Assembly: GCA_963170055.1 (NCBI GenBank)
Contig: CAUJGJ010000371.1
Coordinates: forward strand, 3,127,511 to 3,191,510
Direction: 5' to 3'
Source of the DNA: Halisarca cf. caerulea
Lineage: Eukaryota > Porifera > Demospongiae > Chondrillida > Halisarcidae
DNA: 64,000 nt
Shown here piece after piece: positions 37,317 through 50,656 of this stretch. The stretch's first letter is position 1. Each line of letters begins with the position of its first letter. A program made the translations under genes and the position numbers. A model generated the notes under the pieces. The model was not told the DNA's origin and did no database searches. It saw only the letters and a list, made by a program, of their open reading frames with translations.

Positions 37317-39926
37317 GTTCTTATTTCCAAAAGTTGTTTAAATACTTTGCAAATTTAAAATCTTGCTATTTGTTCGTTATAAAAATACTTTGTTCACTTT
37401 CTGAGATGTTTGAATTTTGACTATTTCATGCTCTTCTTAATTTTAAAGTAATGTTTCTAACGTTCGTATTTCCAAAAGTTGTTTAAATACTTTGCAAATT
37501 TAAAATCTTGCTATTTGTTCGTTATAAAAATACTTTGTTCACTTTCTGCGATGTTTGAATTTTGACTATTTCATGCTCTTCTTAATTTTAAAGTAATGTT
37601 TCTAACGTTCTTATTTCCAAAAGTTGTTTAAATACTTTGCAAAATTAAAATCTTGCTATTTGTTCGTTATAAAAATACTTTGTTCACTTTCTGAGATGTT
37701 TGAATTTTGACTATTTCATGCTCTTCTTAATTTTAAAGTAATGTTTCTAACGTTCTTATTTCCAAAAGTTGTTTAAATACTTTGCAAATTTAAAATCTTG
37801 CTATTTGTTCGTTTTAAATATACTTTGTTCATTTTCTGAGATGCTTGAATTTTGACTATTTCATGCTCTTCTTAATTTTAAAGTAAAGTTTCTAACGTTC
37901 TTATTTCCAAAAGTAGTTTAAATACTTTGCAAATTTAAAATCTTGCTATTTGTTCGTTTTAAAAATACTTTGTTCACTTTCTGAGATGTTTGAATTTTGA
38001 CTATTTCATGCTCTTCTTAATTTTAAAGTAATGTTTCTAACGTTCTTATTTCCAAAAGTTGTTTAAATACTTTGCAAATTTAAAATCTTGCTATTTGTTC
38101 GTTTTAAAAATACTTTGTTCATTTTCTGAGATGCTTGAATTTTGACTATTTCATGCTCTTCTTAATTTTAAAGTAATGTTTCTAACGTTCTTATTTCCAA
38201 AAGTTGTTTAAATACTTTGCAAATTTAAAATCTTGCTATTTGTTCGTTATAAAAATACTTTGTTCACTTTCTGAGATGTTTGAATTTTGACTATTTCATG
38301 CTCTTCTTAATTTTAAAGTAATATTTCTAACGTTCTTATTTCCAAAAGTAGTTTAAATACTTTGCAAATTTAAAATCTTGCTATTTGTTCCTTATAAAAA
38401 TACTTTGTTCACTTTCTGCGATGTTTGAATTTTGACTATTTCATGCTCTTCTTAATTTTAAAGTAATGTTTGTAACGTTTTTATTTCTAAAAGTAGTTTA
38501 AATACTTTGCAAATTTAAAATCTTGCTATTTGTTCGTTATAAAAATACTTTGTTCACTTTCTGAGATGTTTGAATTTTGACTATTTCATGCTCTTCTTAA
38601 TTTTAAAGTAATGTTTCTAACGTTCTTATTTCCAAAAGTAGTTTAAATACTTTGCAAATTTAAAATCTTGCTATTTGTTCGTTATAAAAATACTTTGTTC
38701 ACTTTCTGAGATGTTTGAATTTTGACTATTTCATGCTCTTCTTAATTTTAAAGTAATGTTTCTAACGTTCTTATTTCCAAAAGTTGTTTAAATACTTTGC
38801 AAATTTAAAATCTTGCTATTTGTTCGTTTTAAAAATACTTTGTTCACTTTCTGAGGTGTTTGAATTTTGACTATTTCATGCTCTTCTTAATTTTAAAGTA
38901 ATGTTTCTAACGTTCTTATTTCCAAAAGTAGTTTAAATACTTTGCAAATTTAAAATCTTGCTATTTGTTCATTATAAAAATACTTTGTTCACTTTCTGAG
39001 ATGTTTGAATTTTGACTATTTCATGCTCTTCTTAATTTTAAAGTAATGTTTCTAACGTTCTTATTTCCAAAAGTAGTTTAAATACTTTGCAAATTTAAAA
39101 TCTTGCTATTTGTTCGTTTTAAAAATACTTTGTTCACTTTCTGCGATGTTTGAATTTTGACTATTTCATGCTCTTCTTAATTTTAAAGTAATGTTTGTAA
39201 CGTTTTTATTTCTAAAAGTAGTTTAAATACTTTGCAAATTTAAAATCTTGCTATTTGTTCGTTATAAAAATACTTTGTTCACTTTCTGAGATGTTTGAAT
39301 TTTGACTATTTCATGCTCTTCTTAATTTTAAAGTAATGTTTCTAACGTTCTTATTTCCAAAAGTAGTTTAAATACTTTGCAAATTTAAAATCTTGCTATT
39401 TGTTCGTTATAAAAGTACTTTGTTCACTTTCTGCGATGTTTGAATTTTGACTATTTCATGCTCTTCTTAATTTTAAAGTAATGTTTCTAACGTTCTTATT
39501 TCCAAAAGTTGTTTAAATACTTTGCAAATTTAAAATCTTGCTATTTGTTCGTTATAAAAATACTTTGTTCACTTTCTGAGATGTTTGAATTTTCACTATT
39601 TCATGCTCTTCTTAATTTTAAAGTAATGTTTCTAACGTTCTTATTTCCAAAAGTTGTTTAAATACTTTGCAAATTTAAAATCTTGCTATTTGTTCGTTAT
39701 AAAAATACTTTGATCACTTTCTGAGATGTTTGAATTTTAACTATTTCATGCTCTTCTTAATTTTAAAGTAATGTTTCTAACGTTCTTATTTCCAAAAGTA
39801 GTTTAAATACTTTGCAAATTTAAAATCTTGCTATTTGTTCGTTATAAAAATACTTTGTTCACTTTCTGAGATGTTTGAATTTTCACTATTTCATGCTCTT
39901 CTTAATTTTAAAGTAATGTTTGTAAC
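36157..39926 (+). repeat. 26-monomer segmental copy (3,770 bp)
   Basis: Units 36157-37461 match 40797-42101 (offset 4,640 bp) and units 38187-39926 match 42102-43841 (offset 3,915 bp). Linked rare markers include AAGTAATATTTC (38187 and 42102), C60 as TTCCTTAT (38332 and 42247), three T4/T12 or G90 units, AGTACT (39347 and 43262), and TTGATCAC with A103 (39637 and 43552). The 725-bp change of offset is the five-unit block 37462-38186, which is itself a duplicate of 36592-37316. Confidence 0.86.
37462..38186 (+). repeat. Internal 5-monomer tandem duplication (725 bp)
   Basis: Units 37462, 37607, 37752, 37897 and 38042 repeat 36592, 36737, 36882, 37027 and 37172 (G5/C88; A38; TTTAAATATAC/A136; A19/T63; T81/C93), with a single plain unit (37317) joining them. 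The other segmental copy, at 40797-43841, lacks this block, so it was gained here or lost there. Confidence 0.84.
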
Positions 39927-40796
39927 GTTCTTATTTCCAAAAGTAGTTTAAATACTTTGCAAATTTAAAATCTTGCTATTTGTTCGTTTTAAAAATACTT
40001 TGTTCACTTTCTGCGATGTTTGAATTTTGACTATTTCATGCTCTTCTTAATTTTAAAGTAATGTTTGTAACGTTTTTATTTCTAAAAGTAGTTTAAATAC
40101 TTTGCAAATTTAAAATCTTGCTATTTGTTCGTTATAAAAGTACTTTGTTCACTTTCTGCGATGTTTGAATTTTGACTATTTCATGCTCTTCTTAATTTTA
40201 AAGTAATGTTTCTAACGTTCTTATTTCCAAAAGTTGTTTAAATACTTTGCAAATTTAAAATCTTGCTATTTGTTCGTTATAAAAATACTTTGTTCACTTT
40301 CTGAGATGTTTGAATTTTCACTATTTCATGCTCTTCTTAATTTTAAAGTAATGTTTCTAACGTTCTTATTTCCAAAAGTTGTTTAAATACTTTGCAAATT
40401 TAAAATCTTGCTATTTGTTCGTTATAAAAATACTTTGTTCACTTTCTGAGATGTTTGAATTTTGACTATTTCATGCTATTCTTAATTTTAAAGTAATGTT
40501 TCTAACGTTCTTATTTCCAAAAGTTGTTTAAATACTTTGCAAATTTAAAATCTTGCTATTTGTTCGTTATAAAAATACTTTGTTCACTTTCTGAGATGTT
40601 TGAATTTTGACTATTTCATGCTCTTCTTAATTTTAAAGTAATGTTTCTAACGTTCTTATTTCCAAAAGTTGTTTAAATACTTTGCAAATTTAAAATCTTG
40701 CTATTTGTTCGTTATAAAAATACTTTGTTCACTTTCTGAGATGTTTGAATTTTGACTATTTCATGCTCTTCTTAATTTTAAAGTAATGTTTCTAAC
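39927..40796 (+). repeat. Six-monomer spacer between the large copies
   Basis: Unit 39927 has C88 with G141 and is followed by a T4/T12 unit at 40072 that also has G69, a combination seen in no other monomer. Then come C103 (40217) and three plain T19 units; 40362 has a private CTATTC at p115-120. The G69/T4/T12 combination suggests a hybrid between the AGTACT and GTTTTTATTTCT families. Confidence 0.72.
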
Positions 40797-43700
40797 GTTC
40801 TTATTTCCAAAAGTTGTTTAAATACTTTGCAAATTTAAAATCTTGCTATTTGTTCGTTTTAAAAATACTTTGTTCACTTTCTGAGATGTTTGAATTTTGA
40901 CTATTTCATGCTCTTCTTAATTTTAAAGTAATGTTTCTAACGTTCTTATTTCCAAAAGTAGTTTAAATACTTTGCAAATTTAAAATCTTGCTATTTGTTC
41001 ATTATAAAAATACTTTGTTCACTTTCTGAGATGTTTGAATTTTCACTATTTCATGCTCTTCTTAATTTTAAAGTAATGTTTCTAACGTTCTTATTTCCAA
41101 AAGTAGTTTAAATACTTTGCAAATTTAAAATCTTTCTATTTATTCGTTTTAAAAATACTTTGTTCACTTTCTGAGATGTTTGAATTTTGACTATTTCATG
41201 CTCTTCTTAATTTTAAAGTAATGTTTCTAACGTTCGTATTTCCAAAAGTTGTTTAAATACTTTGCAAATTTAAAATCTTGCTATTTGTTCGTTATAAAAA
41301 TACTTTGTTCACTTTCTGCGATGTTTGAATTTTGACTATTTCATGCTCTTCTTAATTTTAAAGTAATGTTTCTAACGTTCTTATTTCCAAAAGTTGTTTA
41401 AATACTTTGCAAAATTAAAATCTTGCTATTTGTTCGTTATAAAAATACTTTGTTCACTTTCTGAGATGTTTGAATTTTGACTATTTCATGCTCTTCTTAA
41501 TTTTAAAGTAATGTTTCTAACGTTCTTATTTCCAAAAGTTGTTTAAATACTTTGCAAATTTAAAATCTTGCTATTTGTTCGTTTTAAATATACTTTGTTC
41601 ATTTTCTGAGATGCTTGAATTTTGACTATTTCATGCTCTTCTTAATTTTAAAGTAAAGTTTCTAACGTTCTTATTTCCAAAAGTAGTTTAAATACTTTGC
41701 AAATTTAAAATCTTGCTATTTGTTCGTTTTAAAAATACTTTGTTCACTTTCTGAGATGTTTGAATTTTGACTATTTCATGCTCTTCTTAATTTTAAAGTA
41801 ATGTTTCTAACGTTCTTATTTCCAAAAGTTGTTTAAATACTTTGCAAATTTAAAATCTTGCTATTTGTTCGTTTTAAAAATACTTTGTTCATTTTCTGAG
41901 ATGCTTGAATTTTGACTATTTCATGCTCTTCTTAATTTTAAAGTAATGTTTCTAACGTTCTTATTTCCAAAAGTTGTTTAAATACTTTGCAAATTTAAAA
42001 TCTTGCTATTTGTTCGTTATAAAAATACTTTGTTCACTTTCTGAGATGTTTGAATTTTGACTATTTCATGCTCTTCTTAATTTTAAAGTAATGTTTCTAA
42101 CGTTCTTATTTCCAAAAGTTGTTTAAATACTTTGCAAATTTAAAATCTTGCTATTTGTTCGTTATAAAAATACTTTGTTCACTTTCTGAGATGTTTGAAT
42201 TTTGACTATTTCATGCTCTTCTTAATTTTAAAGTAATATTTCTAACGTTCTTATTTCCAAAAGTAGTTTAAATACTTTGCAAATTTAAAATCTTGCTATT
42301 TGTTCCTTATAAAAATACTTTGTTCACTTTCTGCGATGTTTGAATTTTGACTATTTCATGCTCTTCTTAATTTTAAAGTAATGTTTGTAACGTTTTTATT
42401 TCTAAAAGTAGTTTAAATACTTTGCAAATTTAAAATCTTGCTATTTGTTCGTTATAAAAATACTTTGTTCACTTTCTGAGATGTTTGAATTTTGACTATT
42501 TCATACTCTTCTTAATTTTAAAGTAATGTTTCTAACGTTCTTATTTCCAAAAGTAGTTTAAATACTTTGCAAATTTAAAATCTTGCTATTTGTTCGTTAT
42601 AAAAATACTTTGTTCACTTTCTGAGATGTTTGAATTTTGACTATTTCATGCTCTTCTTAATTTTAAAGTAATGTTTCTAACGTTCTTATTTCCAAAAGTT
42701 GTTTAAATACTTTGCAAATTTAAAATCTTGCTATTTGTTCGTTTTAAAAATACTTTGTTCACTTTCTGAGGTGTTTGAATTTTGACTATTTCATGCTCTT
42801 CTTAATTTTAAAGTAATGTTTCTAACGTTCTTATTTCCAAAAGTAGTTTAAATACTTTGCAAATTTAAAATCTTGCTATTTGTTCATTATAAAAATACTT
42901 TGTTCACTTTCTGAGATGTTTGAATTTTGACTATTTCATGTTCTTCTTAATTTTAAAGTAATGTTTCTAACGTTCTTATTTCCAAAAGTAGTTTAAATAC
43001 TTTGCAAATTTAAAATCTTGCTATTTGTTCGTTTTAAAAATACTTTGTTCACTTTCTGCGATGTTTGAATTTTGACTATTTCATGCTCTTCTTAATTTTA
43101 AAGTAATGTTTGTAACGTTTTTATTTCTAAAAGTAGTTTAAATACTTTGCAAATTTAAAATCTTGCTATTTGTTCGTTATAAAAATACTTTGTTCACTTT
43201 CTGAGATGTTTGAATTTTGACTATTTCATGCTCTTCTTAATTTTAAAGTAATGTTTCTAACGTTCTTATTTCCAAAAGTAGTTTAAATACTTTGCAAATT
43301 TAAAATCTTGCTATTTGTTCGTTATAAAAGTACTTTGTTCACTTTCTGCGATGTTTGAATTTTGACTATTTCATGCTCTTCTTAATTTTAAAGTAATGTT
43401 TCTAACGTTCTTATTTCCAAAAGTTGTTTAAATACTTTGCAAATTTAAAATCTTGCTATTTGTTCGTTATAAAAATACTTTGTTCACTTTCTGAGATGTT
43501 TGAATTTTCACTATTTCATGCTCTTCTTAATTTTAAAGTAATGTTTCTAACGTTCTTATTTCCAAAAGTTGTTTAAATACTTTGCAAATTTAAAATCTTG
43601 CTATTTGTTCGTTATAAAAATACTTTGATCACTTTCTGAGATGTTTGAATTTTAACTATTTCATGCTCTTCTTAATTTTAAAGTAATGTTTCTAACGTTC

Positions 43701-43841
43701 TTATTTCCAAAAGTAGTTTAAATACTTTGCAAATTTAAAATCTTGCTATTTGTTCGTTATAAAAATACTTTGTTCACTTTCTGAGATGTTTGAATTTTCA
43801 CTATTTCATGCTCTTCTTAATTTTAAAGTAATGTTTCTAAC
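40797..43841 (+). repeat. 21-monomer segmental copy (3,045 bp)
   Basis: This is the partner of 36157-39926 without the five-unit insertion. It contains the last TTTAAATATAC/A136 monomer in the window (41522) and the last T81/C93 monomer (41812). Private changes are T49 in 41087, TACTCTT in 42392 and TGTTCTT in 42827. Confidence 0.86.
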
Positions 43842-45581
43842 GTTCTTATTTCCAAAAGTTGTTTAAATACTTTGCAAATTTAAAATCTTGCTATTTGTTC
43901 GTTTTAAAAATACTTTGTTCACTTTCTGCGATGTTTGAATTTTGACTATTTCATGCTCTTCTTAATTTTAAAGTAATGTTTGTAACGTTTTTATTTCTAA
44001 AAGTAGTTTAAATACTTTGCAAATTTAAAATCTTGCTATTTGTTCGTTATAAAAATACTTTGTTCACTTTCTGAGATGTTTGAATTTTGACTATTTCATG
44101 CTCTTCTTAATTTTAAAGTAATGTTTCCAACGTTCTTATTTCCAAAAGTAGTTTAAATACTTTGCAAATTTAAAATCTTGCTATTTGTTCGTTATAAAAA
44201 TACTTTGTTCACTTTCTGCGATGTTTGAATTTTGACTATTTCATGCTCTTCTTAATTTTAAAGTAATGTTTCTAACGTTCTTATTTCCAAAAGTTGTTTA
44301 AATACTTTGCAAATTTAAAATCTTGCTATTTGTTCGTTTTAAAAATACTTTGTTCACTTTCTGAGATGTTTGAATTTTGACTATTTCATGCTCTTCTTAA
44401 TTTTAAAGTAATGTTTCTAACGTTCTTATTTCCAAAAGTAGTTTAAATACTTTGCAAATTTAAAATCTTGCTATTTGTTCGTTATAAAAATACTTTTTTC
44501 ACTTTCTGCGATGTTTGAATTTTGACTATTTCATGCTCTTCTTAATTTTAAAGTAATGTTTCTAACGTTCTTATTTCCAAAAGTTGTTTAAATACTTTGC
44601 AAATTTAAAATCTTGCTATTTGTTCGTTTTAAAAATACTTTGTTCACTTTCTGCGATGTTTGAATTTTGACTATTTCATGCTCTTCTTAATTTTTAAGTA
44701 ATGTTTCTAACGTTCTTATTTCCAAAAGTTGTTTAAATACTTTGAAAATTTAAAATCTTGCTATTTGTTCGTTATAAAAATACTTTGTTCACTTTCTGAG
44801 ATGTTTGAATTTTCACTATTTCATGCTCTTCTTAGTTTTAAAGTAATGTTTCTAACGTTCTTATTTCCAAAAGAAGTTTAAATACTTTGCAAATTTAAAA
44901 TCTTGCTATTTGTTCGTTATAAAAATACTTTGTTCACTTTCTGCGATGTTTGAATTTTGACTATTTCATGCTCTTCTTAGTTTTAAAGTAATGTTTCTAA
45001 CGTTCTTATTTCCAAAAGTTGTTTAAATACTTTGCAAATTTAAAATCTTGCTATTTGTTCATTATAAAAATACTTTGTTCACTTTCTGAGATGTTTGAAT
45101 TTTGACTATTTCATGCTCTTCTTAATTTTAAGGTAATGTTTCTAACGTTCTTATTTCCAAAAGTTGTGTAAATACTTTGCAAATTTAAAATCTTGCTATT
45201 TGTTCGTTATAAAAATACTTTGTTCACTTTCTTAGATGTTTGAATTTTGACTATTTCATGCTCTTCTTAGTTTTAAAGTAATGTTTCTAACGTTCTTATT
45301 TCCAAAAGTAGTTTAAATACTTTGCAAATTTAAAATCTTGCTATTTGTTCGTTTTAAAAATACTTTGTTCACTTTCTGAGGTGTTTGAATTTTGACTATT
45401 TCATGCTCTTCTTAATTTTAAAGTAATGTTTCTAACGTTCTTATTTCCAAAAGTAGTTTAAATACTTTGCAAATTTAAAATCTTGCTATTTGTTCATTAT
45501 AAAAATACTTTGTTCACTTTCTGAGATGTTTGAATTTTGACTATTTCATGCTCTTCTTAATTTTAAAGTAATGTTTCTAAC
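43842..45581 (+). repeat. Transition block to the right-hand variant population
   Basis: Twelve monomers in which the right-hand markers appear for the first time: TTTTTAAG (T129) at 44567, G124 (CTTAGTTTT) at 44712, G131 (AAGGTAATG) at 45002, and G22 (TTGTGTAAAT) with T87 (CTTAGATG) at 45147. A34 (TTTGAAAATT) also appears at 44712. Unit 44857 has a private A at p18 (AAGAAG). Private substitutions are more frequent here than further left, as expected where homogenisation is less effective. Confidence 0.75.
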
Positions 45582-48481
45582 GTTCTTATTTCCAAAAGTT
45601 GTTTAAATACTTTGCAAATTTAAAATCTTGCTATTTGTTCGTTTTAAAAATACTTTGTTCACTTTCTTAGATGTTTGAATTTTGACTATTTCATGCTCTT
45701 CTTAGTTTTAAAGTAATGTTTCTAACGTTCTTATTTCCAAAAGTTGTTTAAATACTTTGCAAATTTAAAATCTTGCTATTTGTTCGTTTTAAAAATACTT
45801 TGTTCACTTTCTGAGGTGTTTGAATTTTGACTATTTCATGCTCTTCTTAATTTTAAAGTAATGTTTCTAACGTTCTTATTTCCAAAAGTAGTTTAAATAC
45901 TTTGCAAATTTAAAATCTTGCTATTTGTTCATTATAAAAATACTTTGTTCACTTTCTGAGATGTTTGAATTTTGACTATTTCAAGCTCTTCTTAATTTTA
46001 AAGTAATGTTTCTAACGTTCTTATTTCCAAAAGTAGTTTAAATACTTTGCAAATTTAAAATCTTGCTATTTGTTCGTTTTAAAAATACTTTGTTCACTTT
46101 CTGCGATGTTTGAATTTTGAATATTTCATGCTCTTCTTAATTTTAAAGTAATGTTTCTAACGTTCTTATTTCCAAAAGTTGTTTAAATACTTTGCAAATT
46201 TAAAATCTTGCTATTTGTTCGTTATAAAAATACTTTGTTCACTTTCTGAGATGTTTGAATTTTAACTATTTCATGCTCTTCTTAATTTTAAAGTAATGTT
46301 TCTAACGTTCTTATTTCCAAAAGTTGTGTAAATACTTTGCAAATTTAAAATCTTGCTATTTGTTCGTTTTAAAAATACTTTGTTCACTTTCTGAGATGTT
46401 TGAATTTTGACTATTTCATGCTCTTCTTAATTTTAAAGTAATGTTTCTAACGTTCTTATTTCCAAAAGTAGTTTAAATACTTTGCAAATTTAAAATCTTG
46501 CTATTTGTTCGTTATAAAAATACTTTGTTCACTTTCTTCGATGTTTGAATTTTGACTATTTCATGCTCTTCTTAATTTTAAAGTAATGTTTCTAACGTTC
46601 TTATTTCCAAAAGTTGTTTAAATACTTTGCAAATTTAAAATCTTGCTATTTGTTCGTTATAAAAATACTTTGTTCACTTTCTGAGATGTTTGAATTTTGA
46701 CTATTTCATGCTCTTCTTAATTTTAAGGTAATGTTTCTAACGTTCTTATTTCCAAAAGTTGTGTAAATACTTTGCAAATTTAAAATCTTGCTATTTGTTC
46801 GTTTTAAAAATACTTTGTTCACTTTCTTAGATGTTTGAATTTTGACTATTTCATGCTCTTCTTAGTTTTAAAGTAATGTTTCTAACGTTCTTATTTCCAA
46901 AAGTTGTTTAAATACTTTGCAAATTTAAAATCTTGCTATTTGTTCGTTTTAAAAATACTTTGTTCACTTTCTGAGGTGTTTGAATTTTGACTATTTCATG
47001 CTCTTCTTAATTTTAAAGTAATGTTTCTAACGTTCTTATTTCCAAAAGTAGTTTAAATACTTTGCAAATTTAAAATCTTGCTATTTGTTCATTATAAAAA
47101 TACTTTGTTCACTTTCTGAGATGTTTGAATTTTGACTATTTCATGCTCTTCTTAATTTTAAAGTAATGTTTCTAACGTTCTTATTTCCAAAAGTAGTTTA
47201 AATACTTTGCAAATTTAAAATCTTGCTATTTGTTCGTTTTAAAAATACTTTGTTCACTTTCTGCGATGTTTGAATTTTGAATATTTCATGCTCTTCTTAA
47301 TTTTAAAGTAATGTTTCTAACGTTCTTATTTCCAAAAGTTGTTTAAATACTTTGCAAATTTAAAATCTTGCTATTTGTTCGTTATAAAAATACTTTGTTC
47401 ACTTTCTGAGATGTTTGAATTTTAACTATTTCATGCTCTTCTTAATTTTAAAGTAATGTTTCTAACGTTCTTATTTCCAAAAGTTGTGTAAATACTTTGC
47501 AAATTTAAAATCTTGCTATTTGTTCGTTTTAAAAATACTTTGTTCACTTTCTGAGATGTTTGAATTTTGACTATTTCATGCTCTTCTTAATTTTAAAGTA
47601 ATGTTTCTAACGTTCTTATTTCCAAAAGTAGTTTAAATACTTTGCAAATTTAAAATCTTGCTATTTGTTCGTTATAAAAATACTTTGTTCACTTTCTTCG
47701 ATGTTTGAATTTTGACTATTTCATGCTCTTCTTAATTTTAAAGTAATGTTTCTAACGTTCTTATTTCCAAAAGTTGTTTAAATACTTTGCAAATTTAAAA
47801 TCTTGCTATTTGTTCGTTATAAAAATACTTTGTTCACTTTCTGAGATGTTTGAATTTTGACTATTTCATGCTCTTCTTAATTTTAAGGTAATGTTTCTAA
47901 CGTTCTTATTTCCAAAAGTTGTGTAAATACTTTGCAAATTTAAAATCTTGCTATTTGTTCGTTATAAAAATACTTTGTTCACTTTCTTAGATGTTTGAAT
48001 TTTGACTATTTCATGCTCTTCTTAGTTTTAAAGTAATGTTTCTAACGTTCTTATTTCCAAAAGTTGTTTAAATACTTTGCAAATTTAAAATCTTGCTATT
48101 TGTTCGTTTTAAAAATACTTTGTTCACTTTCTGAGGTGTTTGAATTTTGACTATTTCATGCTCTTCTTAATTTTAAAGTAATGTTTCTAACGTTCTTATT
48201 TCCAAAAGTAGTTTAAATACTTTGCAAATTTAAAATCTTGCTATTTGTTCATTATAAAAATACTTTGTTCACTTTCTGAGATGTTTGAATTTTGACTATT
48301 TCATGCTCTTCTTAATTTTAAAGTAATGTTTCTAACGTTCTTATTTCCAAAAGTAGTTTAAATACTTTGCAAATTTAAAATCTTGCTATTTGTTCGTTTT
48401 AAAAAGACTTTGTTCACTTTCTGCGATGTTTGAATTTTGAATATTTCATGCTCTTCTTAATTTTAAAGTAATGTTTCTAAC
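45582..48481 (+). repeat. 8-monomer HOR of 1160 bp, two and a half copies
   Basis: Copies start at 45582, 46742 and 47902; the third stops after four units. The order is T87/G124; T63/G90; A60; T63/C88 with TTGAATATTT (A105); A103; G22/T63; CTTCGATG (T87/C88); G131. Differences between copies: G22 is present in the first unit of copies 2 and 3 only, T63 in the first unit of copies 1 and 2 only, TCAAGCTC is private to 45872, and AAAAAGAC to 48337. From 48482 the third copy is replaced by C103 and TTGATCAC monomers. Confidence 0.9.
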
Positions 48482-50656
48482 GTTCTTATTTCCAAAAGTT
48501 GTTTAAATACTTTGCAAATTTAAAATCTTGCTATTTGTTCGTTATAAAAATACTTTGTTCACTTTCTGAGATGTTTGAATTTTCACTATTTCATGCTCTT
48601 CTTAATTTTAAAGTAATGTTTCTAACGTTCTTATTTCCAAAAGTTGTTTAAATACTTTGCAAATTTAAAATCTTGCTATTTGTTCGTTATAAAAATACTT
48701 TGATCACTTTCTGAGATGTTTGAATTTTAACTATTTCATGCTCTTCTTAATTTTAAAGTAATGTTTCTAACGTTCTTATTTCCAAAAGTAGTTTAAATAC
48801 TTTGCAAATTTAAAATCTTGCTATTTGTTCGTTATAAAAATACTTTGTTCACTTTCTGAGATGTTTGAATTTTGACTATTTCATGCTCTTCTTAATTTTA
48901 AAGTAATGTTTCTAACGTTCTTATTTCCAAAAGTAGTTTAAATACTTTGCAAATTTAAAATCTTGCTATTTGTTCGTTATAAAAATACTTTGTTCACTTT
49001 CTGAGATGTTTGAATTTTGACTATTTCATGCTCTTCTTAATTTTAAAGTAATGTTTCTAACGTTCTTATTTCCAAAAGTAGTTTAAATACTTTGCAAATT
49101 TAAAATCTTGCTATTTGTTCGTTATAAAAATACTTTGTTCACTTTCTGCGATGTTTGAATTTTGACTATTTCATGCTCTTCTTAGTTTTAAAGTAATGTT
49201 TCTAACGTTCTTATTTCCAAAAGTAGTTTAAATACTTTGCAAATTTAAAATCTTGCTATTTGTTCGTTATAAAAATACTTTGTTCACTTTCTGAGATGTT
49301 TGAATTTTGACTATTTCATGCTCTTCTTAATTTTAAAGTAATGTTTCTAACGTTCTTATTTCCAAAAGTTGTGTAAATACTTTGCAAATTTAAAATCTTG
49401 CTATTTGTTCGTTTTAAAAATACTTTGTTCACTTTCTGAGATGTTTGAATTTTGACTATTTCATGCTCTTCTTAATTTTAAAGTAATGTTTCTAACGTTT
49501 TTATTTCTAAAAGTAGTTTAAATACTTTGCAAATTTAAAATCTTGCTATTTGTTCGTTATAAAAATTCTTTGTTCACTTTCTGAGATGTTTGAATTTTGA
49601 CTATTTCATGCTCTTCTTAATTTTAAAGTAATGTTTCTAACGTTCTTATTTCCAAAAGTAGTTTAAATACTTTGCAAATTTAAAATCTTGCTATTTGTTC
49701 GTTATAAAAATACTTTGTTCACTTTCTGCGATGTTTGAATTTTGACTATTTCATGCTCTTCTTAATTTTAAAGTAATGTTTCTAACGTTCTTATTTCCAA
49801 AAGTTGTTTAAATACTTTGCAAATTTAAAATCTTGCTATTTGTTCGTGATAAAAATACTTTGTTCACTTTCTGAGATGTTTGAATTTTGACTATTTCATG
49901 CTCTTCTTAATTTTAAAGTAATGTTTCTAACGTTCTTATTTCCAAAAGTAGTTTAAATACTTTGCAAATTTAAAATCTTGCTATTTGTTCGTTATAAAAA
50001 TACTTTGTTCACTTTCTGCGATGTTTGAATTTTGACTATTTCATGCTCTTCTTAATTTTAAAGTAATGTTTCTAACGTTCTTATTTCCAAAAGTTGTTTA
50101 AATACTTTGCAAATTTAAAATCTTGCTATTTGTTCGTTTTAAAAATACTTTGTTCACTTTCTGCGATGTTTGAATTTTGACTATTTCATTCTCTTCTTAA
50201 TTTTTAAGTAATGTTTCTAACGTTCTTATTTCCAAAAGTTGTTTAAATACTTTGAAAATTTAAAATCTTGCTATTTGTTCGTTATAAAAATACTTTGTTC
50301 ACTTTCTGAGATGTTTGAATTTTCACTATTTCATGCTCTTCTTAATTTTAAAGTAATGTTTCTAATGTTCTTATTTCCAAAAGTAGTTTAAATACTTTGC
50401 AAATTTAAAATCTTGCTATTTGTTCGTTATAAAAATACTTTGTTCACTTTCTGAGATGTTTGAATTTTGACTATTTTATGCTCTTCTTAATTTTAAAGTA
50501 ATGTTTCTAACGTTCTTATTTCCAAAAGTTGTTTAAATACTTTGCAAAATTAAAATCTTGCTATTTGTTCGTTATAAAAATACTTTGTTCACTTTCTGAG
50601 ATGTTTGAATTTTGACTATTTCATGCTCTTCTTAATTTTAAAGTAATGTTTCTAAC
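48482..50656 (+). repeat. 15-monomer block, in part repeated at the right end of the window
   Basis: It begins with C103 (48482) and TTGATCAC/A103 (48627), then A19 monomers. Units 49352 (G22/T63), 49497 (T4/T12 with AATTCTTTG), 49642 (C88), 49787 (TTCGTGAT) and 49932-50656 recur near 62106-63990. Unit 50077 has a private TCATTCTC, and 50222 ends in T at p145, which abolishes the boundary AACGTT. Confidence 0.8.
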
